Positions 58,280 to 64,000 of a stretch of DNA of 64,000 nt are shown here, in pieces. The notes beneath the pieces were generated by a model. The model ran no database searches and was not told the origin of the DNA. It worked only from the letters and a program-made list of their open reading frames with translations. Numbering within the stretch: position 1 is the stretch's first letter; each line of letters begins with the position of its first letter. Origin of the DNA: Pseudisothecium myosuroides (Eukaryota; Streptophyta; Bryopsida; Hypnales; Lembophyllaceae); the NCBI GenBank assembly GCA_951799445.1, contig OX637288.1, positions 49,677,288-49,741,287 on the forward strand, given 5' to 3'. The position numbers and the translations under genes are program-made.

Positions 58280-60908
58280 CACTAGAAGAAACCTGTTTTT
58301 TTTATGTCAAACCAAAATTGCAATGTTGAAGGCAAAACATACGGTGTCTGTAGAGACATCAAGATGTCTGAGAGACGGATTGCGGTTTAGGTAGAATTCC
58401 AAAGATGTTTCACATGACAACGACAAATTTGAATGAAAACAAGTTGGTGTTACCATTAACGTCAAGGTTTTTGATGACATATTTGATGACAAGTTGATGT
58501 CCTCAAGATCATCAGCAAAAACATCAAGAGCCACATCAGCTTTGTTGACCCATTTTCATTGCGGATAATTTTCCAAAATTACTGCAATTTTGGATAAAAC
58601 ATTTGCCCAAGGTAAAAAAAAGGGGATCAGGCAGTCATGGGGCAGGCTTTGGAAAAATAAATGATGACGTGGTATGCCACGTAGAAATTGACTGACGCGG
58701 TATCGAATAATGTTGATGTGGCATGCCATGTTAGTATAGAAGGGTTGCATTGCAGGTATTCTATACTTATTTTAGAGATGTCTACGGAGACGTGGAGACG
58801 TCCTATGAAACGTTGAGATGTCTACCAAGACGTCACCTGAGACGTGAAGATGTATTTAGAGACGTAGTCAAAGACGGCAAAATGTTTATGGAGACATCTA
58901 TGGAGACCTGAGGACGTTTCAAATGACACAACTTTGATTAAGATGGAATACATTTGCATTTCAATGTGACTTTGTATCTTAAGCGTTTAAGTACATTCTT
59001 TGGAAGTTCAACGAGCAATTGAGGGCGTTGTCTTACATGTCCAACAGTCTAGGTCATGATCAAAAACCATGCTTTCAACAAGATCAACTTCCATCACAGA
59101 TTTTTGATGTATATGGCTCATTTTAGGCAACGCAAAAATTTGGATGTCTATGTAGACATTTGAAGACATCAGACAAGACATCAAGATGCAAAATCTAGCA
59201 ATAAAATCAAATATTGTTTTTTTAAAGTGTCATGTGCATAAGTGGTCATGTGCATAAGTGGTCATGTATTAATTTTTTATCTTTCAATTGCTATGTATAA
59301 GATCAATTCCTAAATGTGAATTTGTGCCTTCTTCCTCCTCTAAATGTTTAAAAAACACCGGTATGCCTTGAGACCTCCTCCATCGCTATTTGGCAGACAC
59401 TAGTACGCCTTGAAAGACATACATGCGGACAAACCATTATATCTTGCAGACGTCCTCTCAAACATCTGTGTGTTGGCCCACTGAAATATATAGGACCGAC
59501 AGGTGCTAAGCTTCATTTTCCAACACAACATTTTCTCCTTGTATGTCTCTGAAATCTTTAATAATCTTTGGGGGGGCATAGAAGTAGACAACCCACTTTA
59601 TCCTCTGGACGTCTTGTTGGACGTCTGCATGTTGTCCCATAGAAATTTAATTTACGCATTTTAAATATCCCATATGGTTTGTCTTCCCTCCTACCACCCT
59701 ATTTGTATAAAGAGACTATCTTCTTCCCTTTGTATACTCACATGAAGTGGCTTGTAAAGCCATGTGATATAGTTTTCAAATATAGTGTATTTTGTATGGC
59801 ATATTTTGTATTTTGTATTGTATACTATGTATTGTATACTATGTATTGTATACTATGTATGGTATACTGTGTATGATATGTTATATTAGACATTGTGAAA
59901 TGCATATGAATGTCATGTAGGATACTTAGATATGTGTGATTGTCTATATTAATATCATGCCAAATAGTACATTCAATCACATGAACATCTAACATGACAT
60001 CATTATGTTCCTCTAAATCATCCTAAGCATTACAAAAGGTATTCATACATTTCTAATTTATAAGGTTCATAGGTTCGTACAAAGACAACATTGAAGTCGT
60101 GAATTCATACCTACGTACCATAATCGTACATATTACATGTACTTTTACGTACTGAATCAATGCATAAACAATGCCTATCAATAACGTATGATTGTTGTAC
60201 TGATGTCAGTACAATTTAGGTGCATTTTGGATACCACATTTGTATAATTAAAGTACATAAATTGTACACTTTTAATAAAGATTTTAACGACACTGATTCA
60301 ATGCGTAAAAATATACATAATATGTACAATTATGGTACGTAGGCATGAATTCACGACTTCAGTACGATATCTATTGAAAAATCGTCCTCCCTCAAGTTCA
60401 AGATGTAGTGAAATGTAGACGTCTACATTGATGTCATAAGATATGTAGACGTTAAATTTAACATCTCAAAAAATGTGTGGATGTCAAAGTTGACATCTCA
60501 GAAACATCTAGACGTCTAAAATGACGTCTCCAAAAACAATACAAAAATTCTTAGACAACAAAAAACTATGTTGACGTGGCATGCCAAATCATTTTTCCAG
60601 GTGCCACCTCAGATGCCACGTCATGGACAAAATTGAATGAAAAAATTTCCTATGTGGCTACCCGTGCATGCATGGCGCTTAGGTGGCAGCCACATGGCGG
60701 CCTTTGAGGACCCCGTTGACCCATGTCATCTTTGATGTCTGCTGAAATCATGGTGACATTAGGCCATGTTATCTTAGATTTTTGATGTTTTTGGTGTGTC
60801 AACTTTGATGTCAAAAAAATGACATCGACGGTCACGCCCTGTGACACCGTCATAAATGTCAGTGTGTCCAAAATCGACGATCTGCAAAAATGCGGGTTTC
60901 TTCTAGTG
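58280..60908. mobile_element. Non-autonomous CACTA (EnSpm-type) element, 2.6 kb
   Basis: Both ends carry the perfect 14-base TIR CACTAGAAGAAACC (58280 rightward, 60908 leftward), close to the CACTACAAGAAA termini of plant CACTA elements. Flanking trinucleotides are CTT and TTT, so a 3-bp duplication with one change is possible. Subterminal regions (about 58.3-58.95 and 60.4-60.88 kb) are dense in AGACGTC/GATGTC motifs in both orientations, as expected for transposase binding arrays. No transposase frame is seen. A 14-bp microsatellite (TATGTATTGTATAC, about 59800-59880) and a hairpin MITE are inside. Confidence 0.75.
60092..60361. mobile_element. Hairpin-ended MITE nested in the CACTA element (270 bp)
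   Basis: The left end (TGAAGTCGTGAATTCATACC, then TACGTACCATAAT) is inverted at the right end (TGAAGTCGTGAATTCATGCC read inward, then TACGTACCATAAT). TIRs run about 48 bases with few mismatches. No coding capacity. Confidence 0.7.
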
Positions 60909-62440
60909 TTTATTGCGTGGTCTCCCTTTGGAATGGCAAAGCTTTGAATATAGGTCCTAGGAAAGTTGGCATTTTTTCTATGGTTTCTCCATGACGGCGA
61001 AGCTTTGATTATAGGTTCTAGAAAAGGGAGTCATTTTTTACAATTTCCTCCATTACGGCAAAGCTTTGAACCTAGGGTCTAAAACAATTTGGCATTATTT
61101 TTACAATTTCCTCCATAACGGCGAAGCTTTGAACCTGGGGTCTAGAAAAGTTTGGCATTTTTTACAAAGTACCTATCTTAGTTTCGAAATATCCAAGAGA
61201 GAGTGTTTCCTTTAGTTTCCAAATATCTATAGGTCCAATTGATGAGAATTAGTTTTACCAAGAACTCCCTCGAGTGCAAGAATATTTTTATATTTAAATC
61301 CAACCCAGCCCCCCAAAAAACTCAAAGTTCAGCCCCAGCCCTAGAAAACGAGAGTTCAACCCAGCCCAAAAAACCCAAAGTTTAGCCCCAGTTGCCCCAG
61401 GCCGCTAGCCTCCAAAAAACCAAAGTTCAATCTAGATCTAGCCCCAGCAGTCAGCCCCATGGCCGGGCCGGGTAGTAGGGTCGGGGTTCATCGGGGAGTT
61501 GGGGTCTAGTAGGGAGCCGGGGCCATCAGGTTCTAAGGCTGTTAGAGTCCAGCAGAGAGCCAGGCCATCGGGGAGTCGGGGTCCAAAACCAACCAAAATT
61601 TGTATTCTAACAAGTTTTGAAAAAAAAGAAAACTTGGAACTTGGGACGAAAAGAGAAGATTGGGCCAAGCACAAGAAAAAATAGAAGAGGGAGAAGAGAA
61701 GAAGTGAACCTCTCCACACCACACCTGCACACAAATTCCAATTACAAACAATAGAGGGAAAGTAGAGAAGAAGGGTATGAAGTAGGGACCAAGAAGAAGA
61801 GAGAAGATAAATAGTACCCTAGCCGCAAGGATTAAGTAGGCTTACAAGAAAATCTAAAAATTTCCTTGTGACCGTTAGGAGGAGGATTGAATGATACAAA
61901 AGGGCAAGGTGTAAGAAGGGGGAAGGGCACCATTAAGGGTCCTTGGAATTTGAGTCTATAGTGTAAAGCATCCATCAATACATTTGGTGGAATAGTATTA
62001 GCGTAGAAGAAGGAGAAAGAAAAAGGAGGGGAGAAAGGAAGGAAGTTAGATCATAAATTGTACAATATTTCCTACAAATGAGCGATGAGCTTTTAAACAA
62101 AAGAACAACCCAAACAAACAAAGGACTACAATGGAACACAAGGATGCATGTGTGGAAGTGGACAAAGTCATTTCTAACACCGGCAGTGACGAGATAAGTC
62201 ATTGAACTAATCCTTGGTGTTTTTCCCTAATTAGCCTTGATTTTCCGAATTAGCCTTAATCCACAATTAGCAAGTAAAAATTAGTGAGAAGTAGAAGTCT
62301 AGATTTAAAAGTTCATAGATTAGGAAGAGGGGTTTTCGAAAACATATTAAACTTAAGATTTGACCTTGAACTGACCACGTTAGGTTAAGATGAGTGTTGA
62401 TGGATAGAACATATGAAGGATAGTCAACTTCATCCAAAAG
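60909..62440. other. Intergenic with short repeats, no gene
   Basis: Four imperfect direct copies of GGCGAAGCTTTGAA-type sequence followed by TCTAGAAAAGTTTGGCATT lie at about 60930-61160. A C-rich imperfect repeat (CCAGCCC, AAAGTTCAGCCCCAG) spans about 61300-61480 and is followed by a G-rich stretch (GGGGTC, GCCGGGGCC). Open frames there are low complexity. Confidence 0.45.
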
Positions 62441-63710
62441 AACAATGAACGAAAATTTAGAGTTACATCTGGGAAGTAGGATTTAGAACTTAATTTTAGA
62501 AGTAAAAATCTAGGATTAAAAGTTAAAACATAGGGTTAAATTAGAAAATCAAAATGTAGAGTTAATTTTAGAAGTAAAAAATCTAGGATTAACCCCTAAA
62601 AGACCTTTGTCCTCTTGAGGGACAAATGCGTTTTTGGGCAGGTACCTATGGGCTGAAATTTTGTCGTGATTTATTGAAACTTTTTTTGGAGGTAGAAAAA
62701 TTGGTAAGCTTTGTGAAAACATAATTTTTTTCAAAATCGGTGCCCGGGAACAACAGTTATGACCAAATAAACTCAAAACAAGGGACGGGGGGTAGCCTGG
62801 GCAACAAAAAGAAATGGACAAAAATTTGAATTTTTTTTAATATTTTTTTTCTCATAGATTATATTTTTTTCTATCTGGAAAGCTTTAATTCATTTCATTT
62901 GGATATGTTGTGAGAAAGTTATGGACTTTCTTGTTTTTTGGACAGTTAGAGCATCTTCTTGAAAGAAATAACTTGTAGGATTCATTTCTGAATGCAATTT
63001 TTCAAATTTTTTTTTTCAAGGTTTAGTTTACTTGCTAGAATAATCTCACCATTGGTATTAGTGCATTTTAGTTCTATCTAAAATATATGAATATTTTAGA
63101 TTTTCCTTCTATCTTGTATCTCGTCTTGTATCTACTTCTACTTAACAATTTTTTGAATTTTTTTTTCCTAAACTCTCAATTTAATTCTCCACTATAAAGA
63201 TTGAAAGCTCAAAACTCTGTAGTGCAAAAATTCTAAGTTAAAAATGTTCAAAGTCAAAAAATCTAGTCCCGCAATGTGCTGAAAAACTTGTTTTTTTCAC
63301 TTTAATTGCAGATATCTTGCAATCTGTGCGGTCAAAAATTCTGAAATTTTTTCCACACTCTCTTATACTAGATAGATATAAGATCTTGCGGTTAAATGTG
63401 GAAAAAAATTCAATTTTTTTTACTTTTTGCTATAGATATGGCAATTTTGAATGTTTTTTGGCAAAAAAAAGGCTTTGGTCCGTTAGGGGTTAAAAGTTAT
63501 AACATAGGGTTCAATTAGAAGGTTAAAATGTAGAGTTAATTTTAGAAGTAAAAATCTAGGATAAAAATTTAAAACACAGAGTAAAAATTAGAAGTTAAAT
63601 TTTAGAGTTAATCCTAAGAGTAAGAATCTAGAGTTAGAAGTTGGATTTCTAAGTAAATTCTAGAGGTTAAAACTTAGAATTAACCGTAGAGATTAAAATC
63701 CAAAATTCTA
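62440..63710 (+). repeat. Tandem array interrupted by a TTAA insertion
   Basis: Units of about 60-75 bases (AGAAGTAAAAATCTAGGATT, AAAACATAGGGTTAAATTAG, AAAATGTAGAGTTAATTTT) occur at 62.44-62.59 kb and resume at 63.49-63.70 kb. The 897-bp element at 62593-63489 splits one unit. Confidence 0.75.
62593..63489. mobile_element. TTAA-bounded, piggyBac-like non-autonomous element (897 bp)
   Basis: TTAA at 62589-62592 and 63490-63493 flank the element. Ends CCCCTAAAAGACC and CCCCTAACGGACC (read inward) are inverted. The flanks join to GGATTAAAAGTTATAACATA, matching the uninterrupted sister unit at about 62513-62532, so exactly one TTAA is duplicated. Other elements with this target and CCCT-like ends belong to piggyBac. 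No transposase frame lies inside. Confidence 0.75.
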
Positions 63711-64000
63711 CCAGCAATTAAAAGGAAGAGGGTAGTCTTAAGGGTTCATGGAGGGGACATAAGGGATCCCCTCCTGACAGTTAGGAGTGTGAAAAATGGG
63801 CACAATTATCTTTGAGATAGGATAGATAGTTAGGATGGTAGAATTTCACCGTTAGATCACCGTGACCCCTGATCATTGGTAATTAACTTAGAAGTCATCA
63901 CTTGCATCTCTAGGCATTTCTTTTGCCCATCCACAAAAAACTTAGGAAACATTAGCAAGATCCATTGCTTGGAAGGCACAGTGGACCGCGCTCACAACAC
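63711..64000. other. Intergenic to the right edge, nothing recognised
   Basis: Mixed composition with no open frame of note. The window ends without a recognisable gene start. Confidence 0.4.

Noticed and set aside
61499..61751. Frames with Gly/Pro/Ser-rich translations
   Set aside because: They derive from a C-rich/G-rich simple repeat and have no recognisable protein.

Overview
This window is nuclear DNA of a land plant. It holds spliced genes with GT-AG introns, a plastid-type ClpP6, a CBL calcium sensor, a plastidic sugar transporter of the pGlcT2/SGB1 group and many plant-type transposon relics. The background is strongly AT-rich. Genes sit in short GC-richer islands at about 8.3-11.9 kb, 13.5-18 kb, 24.7-27.7 kb, 37.3-40.6 kb and 42-47 kb. 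The two intronless genes and the large repeat load would suit a bryophyte or another seedless plant, but I cannot fix the species from the sequence.

Layout: 0-1.8 kb, three exons of an unidentified gene cut by the left edge; 1.8-8.2 kb, repeats, inverted repeats and coding-like scraps; 8.2-11.9 kb, an intronless RanBPM-like gene (SPRY-LisH-CTLH-CRA, minus strand) with a GC-rich promoter; 12.2-13.3 kb, a dispersed repeat; 14.8-17.0 kb, a complete seven-exon ClpP6 (minus) with orphan exons beside it at 17.7-17.9 kb; 18-24.3 kb, MITE-like elements, tandem repeats, a SINE-like tRNA remnant and a TTAA-bounded element; 24.8-26.9 kb, an intronless CBL gene with a long leader; 27.8-37.3 kb, repeats, including a decayed Ty3/gypsy polyprotein and a satellite-like array; 37.9-40.2 kb, a two-exon ESS2/DGCR14 gene; 41.8-46.5 kb, a thirteen-exon plastidic hexose transporter (minus) with Stowaway-like hairpins in one intron and just downstream; 47-64 kb, almost only repeats, with a non-autonomous CACTA element at 58.3-60.9 kb and a clean TTAA insertion at 62.6-63.5 kb.

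The genes do not form one pathway. Two products are probably plastid-located (ClpP6 in the stroma, the transporter in the envelope). CBL acts at membranes with CIPK kinases, RanBPM fits a GID/CTLH ubiquitin-ligase scaffold, and ESS2 is a nuclear spliceosome-associated factor. The most notable non-genic signal is a set of non-autonomous elements bounded by TTAA with CCCCT... ends. One has its own paralogous empty site in the window, which is the hallmark of piggyBac-type transposition. Second is a shared 5' leader architecture in front of the CBL and ESS2 genes.
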